The translations under genes and the position numbers were made by a program. A model generated the notes under the pieces. It was not told the origin of the DNA. It was given only the letters and a program-made list of their open reading frames with translations, and searched no databases. This document shows, one piece after another, positions 1-10,986 of a stretch of DNA of 64,000 bases. The number at the start of each line of letters is the position of its first letter. Position 1 is the stretch's first letter. Origin of the DNA: Calamus simplicifolius (lineage: Eukaryota; Streptophyta; Magnoliopsida; Arecales; Arecaceae); assembly GCA_900491605.1 (NCBI GenBank), contig UESW01000051.1, positions 62,001-126,000 of the forward strand, written 5' to 3'.

Positions 1-80
1 CTCATCTTAATACTCCAAAACTCATACAAACCTCCATTGAAAATAGATATCAAATTATTGAGAGAGTTGTTGTTTGCCAT
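1..80 (-). CDS. Copia gag N-terminus (partial, runs off window)
   Basis: The minus strand from position 80 reads ATG and stays open to the window edge. The start is MANNNSLNN, followed by a phenylalanine-asparagine-glycine and then YEFWSIKM. This matches the usual Copia gag opening, where FNG(E/x)xYxxW precedes a KM(R) motif. The placement agrees, because a primer-binding site and LTR lie just upstream on the same strand at 216-230 and from 233. Only about 26 codons are visible, so I cannot judge whether the gene is intact. Confidence 0.75.
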   Translation of the reverse strand, partial: MANNNSLNNLISIFNGGLYEFWSIKM

Positions 81-215
81 GACAACTTCACACAGACCTT
101 CAATAAATCTGTAATAAGTAAGATTACCTCTCAATCTTCAGCAAAATACCTGAGGAGAACTCGTACTGCTGACGATTCCCACTCTTCTTCCTTTCCGCCT
201 GGGTAGAATGAACCT

Positions 216-230
216 GGCACTCTGATACCA
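216..230 (-). other. Primer-binding site for initiator tRNA-Met
   Basis: On the minus strand this reads TGGTATCAGAGTGCC and continues with AGGTTC. It matches the usual plant Copia primer site, which is complementary to the 3' end of initiator tRNA-Met, apart from a small insertion. It lies two bases from the LTR edge at 233 and upstream of the gag start at 80, so it fixes the element's orientation as minus. Confidence 0.85.
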
Positions 231-232
231 AA

Positions 233-500
233 TGTTAAAAACTGAACGGGAAAACAAAAACAGCTTTCAACTGATTTGCTTTAGGAACCAGCAACACAAC
301 CAAAACAGATTAACACGAATGAAGAGTTAGCAAAAGAACAGAGAAGAATTTCTTAATTCCTACCAACCAGTACAGTAGCAGAGGCCCTTTTATAGGCTTA
401 TGAGGAACATCGTGGGATAGTGGAACACAATATACGGAAATAGAAACGGAAACAGAATCTAGCCTATTGACTTGTTAAACAGCAAAAGACCAGTTCAACA
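233..500 (-). mobile_element. 5' LTR of minus-strand Copia element (right edge uncertain)
   Basis: The plus-strand sequence beside the primer site begins TGTTAAAAACTG, the expected TG edge of an LTR. A TATA box on the minus strand (TATAAAA, 388-394) would start transcription towards the primer site and gag. I could not fix the other edge: AACA endings occur near 482 and 500, and the partner LTR is outside the window. It may be nested in the CACTA element that ends at 1617, but the left part needed to prove that is not visible. Confidence 0.6.
388..394 (-). promoter_or_regulatory. TATA box of the Copia LTR
   Basis: TATAAAA reads on the minus strand inside the LTR, about 155 bases upstream of the LTR-primer site junction. 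That is a normal spacing for U3-R-U5. It is flanked by a GGGCC run, as in many plant core promoters. Confidence 0.55.
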
Positions 501-659
501 AAAAACAAAGCCTAAAGACTCGTTCAAACAAAGAAGAGCACTCATTCTTGCATCAATTTCCAACAAGGAAAGCCCACACATTTCAGAAGAACACCTAACG
601 GGAACTAGAAAACCCTCCAGATCTCACCTTAGAAGCTCTCCCAGCACTTCAAGTCAGCG

Positions 660-1617
660 CTAAAAGCTGCCGAAGCACCGGAACGAGTCCCTCCCTCCCT
701 CCCCCAGTCAAGCCTCAATCACAAACCCTACCCCCACGGATCTCCGAAAGAAGCTCCTGGAACCCAAAAAACCAGTTCGTTCCCTGACAACCCAGACCAG
801 TCTCTGAGGAGTAACCTTTGGACAAAACCTATTCGATCCAGACGACAAAAATTGGAGCAAAAGACTCGTAGCTCAACAGATCAATCTAAAGATAGGCAAC
901 CGCAATCAAGAAGATTACAAGAAGATAGACTCCATAGATTTGAACAAGGTTTAGATTAGATTCATCCAACTGAGAGAGAAAAAGAAGCGTTGGAGATGGG
1001 TACCGTACCTTGAGGGCTTGAGCGACGCAAGAAGGGCGATTCGAAGCTAAACGAAGAGGGTGGCGGGGAGGCGAGCAGGAGCTAGGGCACCGATCGCACA
1101 ACACATGGGGGAGAGAGGGAGCTAGGGCATGGCTTATATATCATTATATCCTGACACTTTTAAGCGTCGTTATGTGCCAAAGCGTCGGCAAACTGTAAAT
1201 ATGCCGACGCTTACAAGCGTCGGCAAATAACGACGCTTATAAGTGTCGGCAGGCTGATGTCTTTACTTAAATTAACTTAAATTAAGCTGATGTCTTTACT
1301 TAATTTTTCGACGCTTATAAGCGTCGGCAGCTAACGACGCTTATAAGCGCACAACATGGGGCAGAGAGGAAGCTAGAGCACGGCTTATATATCGGTATAT
1401 CCCGATACTTTTCAGCGTCGTTATGTGCCGACCTTTTTTTAAAGCATCGGCAAACTGTAAATATGCCGATGCTAATAAGCATCGTTAGTTGCCGACACTT
1501 ATAAGTGTCGGCAAGCTAACGACGCTATTTAAAAGCGTCAGCAGTTTGCAGGATCTCACGACGCTCCCCCCTAGCGTCGAAAAAAAAGGGTCAAGAAATT
1601 CTCCTTTTGCTGTAGTG
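660..1617 (-). mobile_element. CACTA (En/Spm) transposon, right terminus and subterminal region
   Basis: The sequence ends at 1617 with TTTTGCTGTAGTG, the reverse complement of a CACTACAGCAAAA terminal repeat. Inward from it, 1141-1590 is packed with the palindrome CCGACGCTTATAAGCGTCGG and variants, a typical CACTA subterminal repeat block. A TATA box (1133-1140, minus strand) is followed by a pyrimidine-rich leader and a possible splice donor, CAAG|GTACGG, near 1012, which resembles an En/Spm leader exon. No transposase coding region is visible. The left end is outside the window or disrupted by the Copia element; the left coordinate is approximate. Confidence 0.7.
1096..1600. repeat. About 251 bp direct duplication of a CACTA promoter segment
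   Basis: Two similar copies begin near 1096 and 1350. Both run from CACAACA(C)ATGGGG through the TATATAAG box (1133-1140 and 1384-1391, minus strand) into TTTTNAGCGTCGTTATGTGCC and the CGGCAAACTGTAAATATGCCGA stretch. The subterminal palindrome motifs lie inside each copy. The spacing of the two TATA boxes is 251 bases. Confidence 0.75.
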
Positions 1618-1910
1618 CCAGTTTGCCAAGTCTGCGCAGCTGCCCTCGTGCAAAGCTCTCCCGGCCCGGCAAGCTATGCCTGGTTTCCCCGCTTGGTGCC
1701 TGCCTTGCTCGCTTTCGCCTGCACAGTGGGCCGCGCCTAGATGCACTTGCCTAGCTGCGTCGCTTCCCGAATTTGCTTGTCCCGGGCATCCTACCTCCAC
1801 ACGACCTATCCCGGACTATCAGGTCGGCCTTGATGCTGTTGGGGCGATGTAAACAATATTGTGCCCTATAAAGTTTATTTCCTAGGCATTGACTTAAAAG
1901 CTATATTAAA
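1618..1910. other. Unassigned spacer between two transposons
   Basis: This is about 290 bases of mixed composition between the CACTA end at 1617 and the target duplication of the next retrotransposon (1906-1910). I see no convincing gene. The short open frames on both strands overlap each other and match nothing I recognise. Confidence 0.5.
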
Positions 1911-3816
1911 TGTTAATGCCAAATCACCATCCTTAGGCTTCCGCAAGCGTCCGGTCGCCTCCTCCAATGAGCCCGGGATCCTCCAATAAGCTCCTCGTGC
2001 CTGGAGGCCTGCAAAAAGTCCCGATGACTGAAAATTCTAGCAGGGATCCTCTGATGCTCAAGTAGTGCTCTAGGCAACAGGCATGAGCTTAGGAAGCTCA
2101 AAAGATAGAAGAAGAGAGAGGCTTAGAGCCGTGCTCTCTATGAGCAAGAATGAGCATTTAGGAGTGTAGTGAGTTATCAATTACCTCATCGGGGGTCCCT
2201 CGTTCCCATTTTATTGATGAGTGGAGTCTGTGAGACTTAGGGCATGATCACATGTCAGAGCATTTATGATGGTGGTAGCAATGGCAGGGCTTGCTTCTTA
2301 GTGGCATATCAAAAGTGCAGGCCATGTCCCATCAAATGTAGGTGGCTGCATAATTGGAAGGTACTGCTTGGTTTGGACAGCTTTCGTAGGCTGCTGCAGG
2401 GCATGACCGACCAGTGTTTGCCAGATGTGTCTGCTATGCCACACTTTTGTTGCCTTGTGCAGACAGAGATGGGCGATAAAGTCAGGCACATGGGCCCCAT
2501 AGTGTAGTTGCTAAGGCAGAAAATGAAGCTTGGAGTTGAAGCCGGCTCTATTTCTCATAGAGCATTGATTACAAAGTACGTGCATAGCACTTTTCATGCC
2601 CTTGGATGAGCTCCAGAGAAGACCGTAGCTGAACATTTGCATGGCACTGTTCATGGTCGAGCACTATTCATGGCCGAGCACTGTTCATGGATGAGGCCAA
2701 GGCTGAGGGGGCCGAGCACTATTCATGGCCGAGGCTGAGGGGGTCGAGCACTGTTCACGGACAAGGCCGAGGCTAAAGGGGCTGAGCACTGTTCATGGCC
2801 GAGCACTGTTCATGGCCCAGGCAAAGAGGTTGATCACTATTCATGGTCGAGGCCGAGGCTAAGGTGGCCGAGCACTATTCATGGTCGAAGCCGAGGCTGA
2901 GTGGGCCAAGCACTGTTCATGGCCGAGGCCAAGGTGGCTGAGCACTGTTCATGATTGAGGCCGAGGTTGAGGGGGCCGAGCACTATTTATGGTCGAGCAC
3001 TGTTCATGGCCGAGGCCAAGGCTGAAGGGGCCGATCATTGTTCATGGCTGAGGTCGAGGCCTAGGGGGCTGAGCACTGTTCATGATCGAACACTGTTCAT
3101 GGCCTAGGCCGAGGCTAAGGGGGCTGAGCACTGTTCATGGCCAAGGCCGAGGTTGAGGGGGCCGAGTGGCTGAGGCCGAGGTGAAGAGGCCAAGGGGGCT
3201 CAGTGGCTGAGGCCGATTGAGGGGAAGAGACCGAGCACTGTTCATGGCAGAGGCAAAGGCCGAGGGGGAGAGGTCGAGCACTGTTCATGCCGAGGTCGAG
3301 CACTGTTCATGCCGAGGCCAAGGGGTCCGAGTGGCTGAGGCCGAGGGGAAGAGGCCGAGGGGGCCGAGTGGCTGAGGCCGAGCACTGTTCATGGCTAAGT
3401 ACTATTCATGGCCGAGCACTGTTCATGACCGAGGCTGAGGCCAAGGGGAAGAGGCCGAGCACTATTCATGGCTGAGGTCGAGGGCTGACTGGCTGAGGTT
3501 GACTAGCTATTTTGCTGAGGTCGAGGCCGAGGATGAGGACCATGGCCGAGGAGCGAGGCCGAGGCCGAGGGCCAACTGGCTGAGGCCGATAGGCAAAGGC
3601 CGAGGGGTTGTCTTGTTGAGAATGAGGCCGAGGACCAAGGCCGAGGCTGAGGGCCGACTGGCTGAGACCGACTGGCTGTCTTGCTGAGGCCGAGGCTGAG
3701 GACCAAGGGCCAAGGGGGTCTCGGAGTCCAAGGCCTAGGGGGTCTCAGAGTCTGAGGCTAGAGTTCCATCAGTTGTTTCTTCCATCAATCTTAATGGGGT
3801 CCGATCAGCCACATCA
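1911..3816 (-). repeat. Left (3') LTR of the LARD-like element
   Basis: It begins TGTTAATGCCAAATCACC and ends GATCAGCCACATCA. It pairs with 22271-25689 along its length, for example the segments around 2170-2560 and 22540-22930. The last 1.1 kb is a minisatellite of CACTGTTCATGG and CCGAGGC motifs. Purine-rich DNA on the minus strand just beyond 3816 (GTGTGGAGGG) could be the polypurine tract. Confidence 0.85.
2640..3740. repeat. LTR minisatellite of CACTGTTCATGG / CCGAGGCTGAGG units
   Basis: The block repeats GAGCACTGTTCATGG alternating with GGCCGAGGCTGAGGGGGCC-like modules dozens of times in irregular order. The same block occurs at 22990-23150 and 25054-25620 in the partner LTR. Copy number differs between the two LTRs, so it has expanded or contracted since insertion. 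Open frames here only reflect repeat composition. Confidence 0.85.
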
Positions 3817-4818
3817 AATGCCCTCCACACTCCGAAGCTTATGCAATCGCGTGCCTTGCATCCGCCAAGTGAAAGGAGTGTAGAGCTCTTCATCTTTGCA
3901 CTTGTCTCTTAGACTAGCTGGAAGCAGCCAGTAATCCTCTCCTGACGCAGGGTTTGGAAGCGGATGCCCATCAACCGATAGGCCATTGGCCGTTGAGGTG
4001 GAGTTAGAGCTGCTGGGACTAAAGTGAAGCCATTGAGGCTGATAGAGCCACTGAGGCTGGTAGAGCCGTTGGGGCTATAATAATGCCGCTGAGGCAGATA
4101 TAAAACCATCGAGGTTGATAGAGTCGTTGAGGCAGATATAAAACCATTGAAGTGGATAAAGCCTTTGAGGCAGATAGAGCCGCTGAGGCAAATATAAAAC
4201 CGTTGAGGTTGATAGAGCCATTGAGGCAGATAGAGATGTCGAGGCTGATAGAGCTTGGGGCTGAGATGAAACCATTGAGGTTGTAATGATGCTGTGGAGG
4301 CAAAGAGATAAAGCCACTGAGGCAAGGTTGAGGCCATCGAGAGCCTTTTGAACCCCAGAGGGTGACCCGAGAGTCGCTGGGATGGGACCATACTCGGGAG
4401 CCTTTAACCCCAAAGGGTGACCTGAGGGTGCTTGGACCAGGCTTAGGTGCCTTTTGACCCTTGGAGGATGATCTGAGAGTTGAGAGTCGTTAGGTACCTT
4501 TTAACCCTAAAGGGTGACCTGAGAGTTGAGAGTCATCAGGTGCCTTTTGAACCCTGGAGGGCGGCCTGAGAGTTGAGAGTCATCAAGTGCCTTTTAATCC
4601 CAGAGGGTGACCTGAGAGTTGAGAGTCATCATGTGCCTTTTAACTCCAAAGGGTGACCTGAGAGTTGAGAATCATCAGGTGCCTTTTGAACCCCAAAGGG
4701 TGACCCAAGAGTCGTTGGGATGAGACCATACTCGGGAGCCTTTAATCCCAGAGGGTGACCTGAGGGTGCTTGGACCAAGCTCAGGTGCCTTTTAACCTTG
4801 AAGGGTGACCTGAGAGTT
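3817..4818. repeat. Internal region of LARD element, left arm, with 24 bp and 46 bp tandem repeats
   Basis: From about 4020 to 4320 a 24-base motif repeats (TTGAGGCAGATA / TTGAGGCTGATAGAGCC). From about 4330 to 4818 a roughly 46-base unit repeats, with AGGGTGACCTGAGAGTTGAG as its core, for example at 4511, 4558, 4603 and 4650. The same 46-base array resumes at 20304, on the other side of the CACTA insertion, showing the two arms were once joined. The minus-strand open frame at 3909-4391 is a by-product of these repeats. Confidence 0.8.
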
Positions 4819-4836
4819 CACTACAACAGAAAATAA
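4819..4836 (+). repeat. Left terminal inverted repeat of CACTA element
   Basis: CACTACAACAGAAAATAA matches the inverted right end CACTACAAGAAAAATCAA at 13 of the first 15 bases. CACTA termini are the transposase cleavage sites. Confidence 0.9.
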
Positions 4837-4837
4837 A

Positions 4838-5520
4838 TATTGCGACGCAAAAATGCATCACTAATGCGTCGCTAAACTAGGTTTTGCGATGCATTAGCGA
4901 TGCAATTGTAGCGTCGATGTAAGTCTCGTCACAAAATGAATTTAGTCGTAATAGTGTCGCTAAACAGCGACTCTCAACGACACATTTATTGCGTCGCAAT
5001 ATTGCGACGCAACGTCTTTGCATCGCAATATTGCGACGCAAGGTCGTTGCGTCGCAATATTTAATAATAATATTTTAGAAATATTAGCGACATAATTTCA
5101 GTCACTAATGAGTTGCTAATTAAATTTTTATAAAAAAATATTAAAAATTAAAAATTAAAATGGTTAAATTTAATATTGCGATGCAAATAAGAGCGTCACA
5201 ATATTGCGATGCAACCAAGTGCGTCGCAATATTGCGACGCTAAGATGTTGCATCGGAATATTTAATAATAATTTTTTAGAAATATTAGCGATGTAATTTC
5301 AGTCGCTAATACATCGCTAATTAAATTTTTTTAAAAAAAAAAAAAAGATTAAAAATTAAAATGGTTAAATTTAATATTGCAACATATTAAATTACGTCGC
5401 AATATTGCGACGTAATTGAATGCATCGCAATATTTAATAATAATATTTTAGATATATTAGCAACATAATTTCAGTCGCTAATGCGTTGCTAATTAAATTT
5501 TAAAAAAATATATATAATAT
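4838..5520. repeat. Left subterminal repeat block (GCGACGC / TGCGTCGC palindromes)
   Basis: Copies of TGCGTCGCAATATTGCGACG, a near-perfect palindrome, and its half sites recur. They are separated by AT-rich linkers such as TTTAATAATAATATTTTAG in three successive roughly 190 base modules (about 5040, 5230 and 5410). In En/Spm elements, TNPA binds repeated subterminal motifs of this kind; that role is inferred here. Confidence 0.85.
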
Positions 5521-5699
5521 TATAAATCAAAATGGTTAAATTTACAAAAAATTATGATCGAAACACTGATATTGATCGAAACACTAATATTGATCGAAGC
5601 ATTCATCATTAAATTTTTAAAAATAATTAATATTAAAATTTTGGAGTTTCCATGTACAACACATAAAATTAAAGAAAAAAATACATCAAGAATCTCCAC

Positions 5700-7189
5700 T
5701 ATTATGATCACGTGGTGGCTGGAAACCCTGCGACATGTGACGCATCTGCTCTCTTATGTCAGAGAGCTCGTGCTGCAGGACTTCCGTGCGCTGGTCGACT
5801 CGTGCTGAAGGACTTTCGTGCACTGGTCGAACTCCTACTGAATCTCCTGGTGAACCTCCTATCGAACCTCCTCCGTAATAGATCTACGAATGTCCTCTAA
5901 ACGCTCGGCAGAATATCGCCAGAATAGCGCAAATTGGAGGCCTGCTGGGAAAATATGCAGAAGCTCTAGTGCCCAGACCATAGACCCTGCGGTCTCGTGG
6001 CTGGGCACCAATAGCCTCCAAAAACACACGTCGACTCTCCTCTGCTGAGAGTTCGACGGGCGTCCCCCATCAGTAGAGTCGACCTGCGATGCCTGGGACT
6101 GAAGCTCCTCGACTCGTGCCTTGAATTATGAAATCAACAATAAATGAGTTAATAAATTTCTCTAAATAAAATTTTAGAAATTAAACAGATACTACATAAA
6201 TCTAATTTCTTACCGCAACCTCCCGTGATCGCGTATCGACCCAGGAGCCGTCCCTCCTGGTGTGTGTCGCCCTGAATAGACGAAACTCACCAGGATCTCC
6301 GCCCTCCTGCTCAGACTATAACAACAAAAAAAATGATATAAATAAAAGTATTTGTAAATAACTAAATTAGTAATTAAAATATTTATGTTTTCTTACCATA
6401 CGCCGTCTGTGCTCCTGAATCGAAATGGAGCCCGATGTATGACGGGAGAGACCCGTGCCAGGACCGCCCTTCTCGAATCGGCGGTTCGTGCTGGCTGATG
6501 CGGACCTCCTGCGCCAGCCATCGGACTCCCAGGCCTGCTGCCACTCGTGCCAAATACCCTTGGCACGTGCGCAGGACGCTGACCCGATGACCTCCAACGA
6601 TGAAGCATGTCGGAGTATCGGCGTGCTGTCAGAGCCTCCCATGCTGCCCTAATGGCATCATGGGTGGCAGGATCCCACGTAAACTTTTTCTGCATTAAAA
6701 TAAACAGTTAGTTTCTGAATTTATTAACTTTAAGAAATTATATATCACTGCTAAATTGTATTTAATAAGTTTACCTGAAACTCGGAAAAATAAAACTCCC
6801 TCGTGGCCGGCGATACGTGGCGCCAATCGTAGCCACTGGGATCTGCACGCCTCTGAAAAACGGCGCTGATGTGGCTGGAGACATGATGCTGCTCAATGAA
6901 TCTGTTAAAAAAATGCAAGTTTATAAGTTAATGACTTAAAAACATAAAAATATTTGTAATTAATATATACTTACATCCCCTGAGCATCAAGTCGAAGTAA
7001 AGTGCGGCCGAAGGTGGAAGAACTCTCGGAGGTCTGTGCCGATCGGGTGGATGGTAATACTGCTGCAGAGATCGCCGAGGCTGCCGCTGCTGGTGGAGAT
7101 CCAAACTCTCCATCTCCGACGCTCATGTGATCTGATGTCGCAGGCTACGTCTCTGCTCACTGTCTGTCGCCGGTATATCTACCTCGGCC
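5700..7189 (-). pseudogene. TNPA-like gene of CACTA element (Transposase_24 / Ptta-En-Spm family)
   Basis: Several exons can be joined on the minus strand by GT-AG introns. One (7189 to about 6976) ends LLRLDAQGM. The next (6902-6778) reads FIEQHHVSSHISAVFQ and GYDWRHVSPATREFYF. The exon at 6693-6400 contains TWDPATHDAIRAAWEAL, RRYSDMLHRW and, in a shifted frame, SASTNRRFEKGGPGTG and HTSGSISIQEHRRRM. Then come 6319-6213 (EQEGGDPGEFRLFRATHT) and from about 6123 downwards ARVEELQSQASQVDS. This series is diagnostic of the plant En/Spm-type transposase (Transposase_24) family, whose product binds subterminal repeats. The gene lies downstream of the transposase gene, as tnpA does. In-frame stops near 7155 and at least one frameshift around 6640 indicate a pseudogene. 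Outer limits are approximate. Confidence 0.8.
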
Positions 7190-7295
7190 CGTCATACTGA
7201 AAATACTAAAGATTCACAATTAAATTACGATTAATGATTGACTATGTAAGAATTTAACACTTATAAAAAAAATTAAATTTAAAAAACCTTTATGT

Positions 7296-10200
7296 TTAAT
7301 CGGTGTCATTTGTTTCGTGAAATGTTGGTTCAACATCCGATGCCGTATCGGATTGCGAATCAGTTTCATTATCGGAAGGAAACCGAACATTTGCATCCGC
7401 AATTTCTTGGACATCACCACTTGGATCTCTAAGTGATGTTTCAGGAGCTCTTGTGTCGTCCTCAATTGCATGCATTTCCATCTCATCCTCTTGAAATGCA
7501 GGGCACTCGGCTGATTGACTTGATGAACTCTCCTCTAATACGATTGTTGAACGTGGGACGATTTTAGAAACGGCCCACCAATCTCGCTTGTCGTTGCGCA
7601 AACTTGGATATCCGCAGTAAAAGACTTGCTGAGCTTGGGATGCAAGGATGAATGGGTCATATTTATGTAATCTTCGTCGATGGTTCACTTCAACCAAATT
7701 ATAGTCGTTATGAACCCTTTTTGCCCACAGGAATTATCGGATCGAACCAATCACAACGAAACAATACGGTTCGTTTTAAAGGCCAACCGGGATATTCAAC
7801 TTCAACCACCTCTACTAACTTTCCATAATAATCCTGCATATTTGCTCCAACACTTTCTCCTTTTACACACACGCCCCAGTTCTGAGTGCCTCTTGAAGCT
7901 GCTAATCGTTCAATCTGAAATTTGTACCCATTTACAAAATAGCCAGTAGAGGTTGTTACGGTCTTCAATGGCCATTGCGATAGACATTTAATGAAAATAT
8001 TGTCGGTTGTCGACCATGGACCGTTGACCTATAAATTAATAAGCTATTCATCCAATTCAAAAAATAATTGCCATTATCGAAATTGATTGAGTGATACTAC
8101 TCACAAATTCATAAAACCAGTAAGCAAACTCCGTTTCTAATTTCTGCCCAATTGCAACTTGACTGATGTCGGGATTCATCTGTCGTTGTCTATCACAAAA
8201 CATCCTTATGGGATGAAAAGGATGAAAACTCTGTTAGAAATTAAATATTATGGTATATTAATTTAAATTTAAATTTTCAATTTAGCATTGAAGTATACAC
8301 TTACTCAATATATGGATCGACTTCTCGACAGTTCATTAGGATGTAATAATGTGCTGCATTATACTCCATATCGCTAAGATTTCTTGACTTCTGCCCACAA
8401 ATGAACGGCCGATAGCTTTAAAAATTGATATTCTACCGTCATTAGCTTCTGCTTCGTCCACACATACGTCATCGTTACGACCATGATTTCGGCTCCTCGT
8501 GTGGACGTGACCCTCAAAGTAATGCGAGGCAAAAGCTGAAACTTCTTCGACCAAGTGTGCATTGCATATAGAACCTTCAACCCTTGCCTTATTACGCACA
8601 TTATTTTTTAACTTCTTAAGATACCTATATGTAAAGTTGCAAAAAAAAAATTAAACGAATTTTTCAAGCAATGAAATAATATTTCAAATGTCAACATATC
8701 TTAATGATGTATATATTTACCTCTCGAATGGATACATCCAGCGATACTGCACGGGACCAGCTATGCTCGCTTCGTATGGCAAGTGAACCGGTAAATGCTC
8801 CATTGAGTCAAAAAAACTGGGAGGAAATATTCGCTCAAGCTTGCATAAAATAATTGGAATTTCCTCCTCAAGCCTTGCCATTGATGCAGAAGTAATGACT
8901 GCGGCAGATAACTCCTTGAAGAATAAGCTGAGCTCCGTAATTGCCTTCCAGACATGTTGCGGAAGCAACTCACGAAAAGCTATAGGTAATAATCGTTGCA
9001 TGAAAACATGGCAGTCATGGCTCTTCATGCCGAACAACTTGAGCTTATGCATGTCCACACACCTACCGATATTTGAGGCATAACCATCTGGAAATTTTAA
9101 CCCTCTAAGCCAGTTACATAAAACTTCTCGTGAATTTCTGTCAAGAGTGTAACATGCTTTAGGATAGGTCCCATCGGCACTCCTTCTCAAATCACCTCTT
9201 CTACAGTACTGATTAAGTTCTTCTCTTGACTTTGCAGTATCTTTTGTTTTTCCCGGGATGTTTAGCACCGTGTTAAATATGTTATCAAAGAAATTTTTCT
9301 CTATATGCATAACATCCAAGTTGTGCCGGATGAGATTTGTGCTCCAATAAGGCAAATCCCAAAATATACTTCGCTTCTTCCAGTTATGTTCTTTACATAT
9401 ACGGCATTTATTCTATCTGCATCTGGTTCCCATGCATACATCAACCCCAAATTCTCTATAGAATCAAATAGATCCGTGCCGGACCTAACCGGTTCGGCAA
9501 ATTTTGTGACTGCTTTGTTCTTCCGGAAGGCGATCAAGTTACGCCTGTAAGGATGATTTGGTGGCAAGAACTTCCTATGGTTATCAAACCATGACTGCTT
9601 ACCACTCTTCTGCAATGTAAATGCATCCGAATCATACATGCAATGAGGGCATGCCAGACGTCCAGCAGTGCTCCAACCAGACAACATTGCATATGCCGGA
9701 AAATCACTTATTGTCCACATCAAAGCAGCTCTCATAAGAAATTTTGTTTCATAGAAATGTCGTAGGCTACCACTCCTGTTTCCCACAACATTTTCAATTC
9801 GGCCACCAACGGTTGCAGAAAGACATCAATCTTTTCCTTAGGATTTGATGGTCCTGGAACCAAAACGGTTAAAAACATTGCAGGATCTTTCATGCACTTC
9901 CACGGAGGAAGGTTATATACAGTCAGTATCACAGGCCAACATGAATACTGTTGCCCCGCTTGACCAAATGGTTGGAAGCCATCGGTACAAAGACCTAATC
10001 TCACATTCCTTATATCTTCAGCGAAAACAGGATGATTTTCATTGAACTGCTTCCAAGCCTTTGAATCTGATGGATGCCGCATTTCATCCTCTTTAGATTC
10101 ATGTTCGGCATGCCATCTCATATCAGCAGCTGTTGCCTCAGATCTGTATAATCTCTGCAGGCGTGGGGTAAGAGGAAAGTAATGCATCCTCTTGTAAGGC

Positions 10201-10986
10201 ACACTTTTCCTCCTACTTGTACCGGCTCCTCCTTCGGTGTTTTTGAACCTCGATTGCCCACAAATCTTACACCATCTCAGCTCTGAGTCTTCACCCCAAA
10301 ATATCATACAATTGTTCAAGCAACAATCGATCTTATTAACTGGGAGCCCAAGCCCACGCAACAACTTCTTTGTTGCGTAAAAACTGTCTGCGGCAACATT
10401 ATCATTTGGCAGAATTTCTTTGATTAACTCAGCTACAGAATTGAACGCCTTTTCTGATAATCGATGTTCTGCCTTAATATTCAACATTCGAGCAGCTGTA
10501 GAGAACTGGGAATGACCCTCACACCCAGGATACAATTCTTGATTTGGCAGCACGCAACATATCGTAAAATTGTTGTGCTTCTGGGTTTGGTTCTTCCATA
10601 AATGTATTCTGATTGAAGTCATTACCCGATGCATTCATCACCATTTGTTCATATGTGTTTAAATTCACAAATGGTTCATCTACGGGAATTGACTCTTGTT
10701 GGCCTATAACAGCTGCTGGAATATCCTCTGGTTCACCATGACAGTACCAAACATAGTAATCAGGAACAAAACCCTTCTTACACAAATGCACCTTAACAGT
10801 TTCCACATCTCTGTAGGCTTTATTCTGACACCTGTGGAAGTTGCATGGGCACCTAATCCTAGGCCCATCCATCCATTCAGGTTGGCTACATGCAAATGCG
10901 ATAAATTCTTCCAATCCATTCAGAAAATCTGGATTCAGCAAGCCATCTTTTATCCTTGCATACATCCATGAGCGAGTCCCGCTCAT
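7296..10986 (-). pseudogene. TNP2-like CACTA transposase gene (Transposase_21), frameshifted
   Basis: The start at 10986 reads MSGTRSWMYARIKDGLLNPDF, then FACSQPEWMDGPRIRCPC with a CPCxxCxN-like motif: the Transpos_assoc domain. The Transposase_21 domain covers about 10550-8990, with YPGCEGHSQFS, WCKICGQSR, MRHPSDSKAWKQF, LGLCTDGFQPFGQ and DVMHIEKNFFDNI. DUF4218 follows (MHKLKLFGMKSHDCHVFMQ, ELLPQHVW, 9060 downwards), and DUF4216 (about 8030-7300) includes VYCGYP- and DWWAV-like motifs. Canonical introns are visible, for example 8625-8720 between YPFER and YLKKLKNN, and about 8233-8304. Frame changes near 10550, 9735, 9360, 8400 and 7705 (the last in an A-run) disrupt the gene. The product would cut at the CACTA ends. 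It stops with a TAA at 7296 after an acidic, serine-rich tail. Confidence 0.9.

Noticed and set aside
3909..4413. 160-codon minus-strand frame rich in YLPQWLYQP-type repeats
   Set aside because: It is the translation of a 24-base tandem repeat in a non-coding retroelement, with alternatives in other frames.
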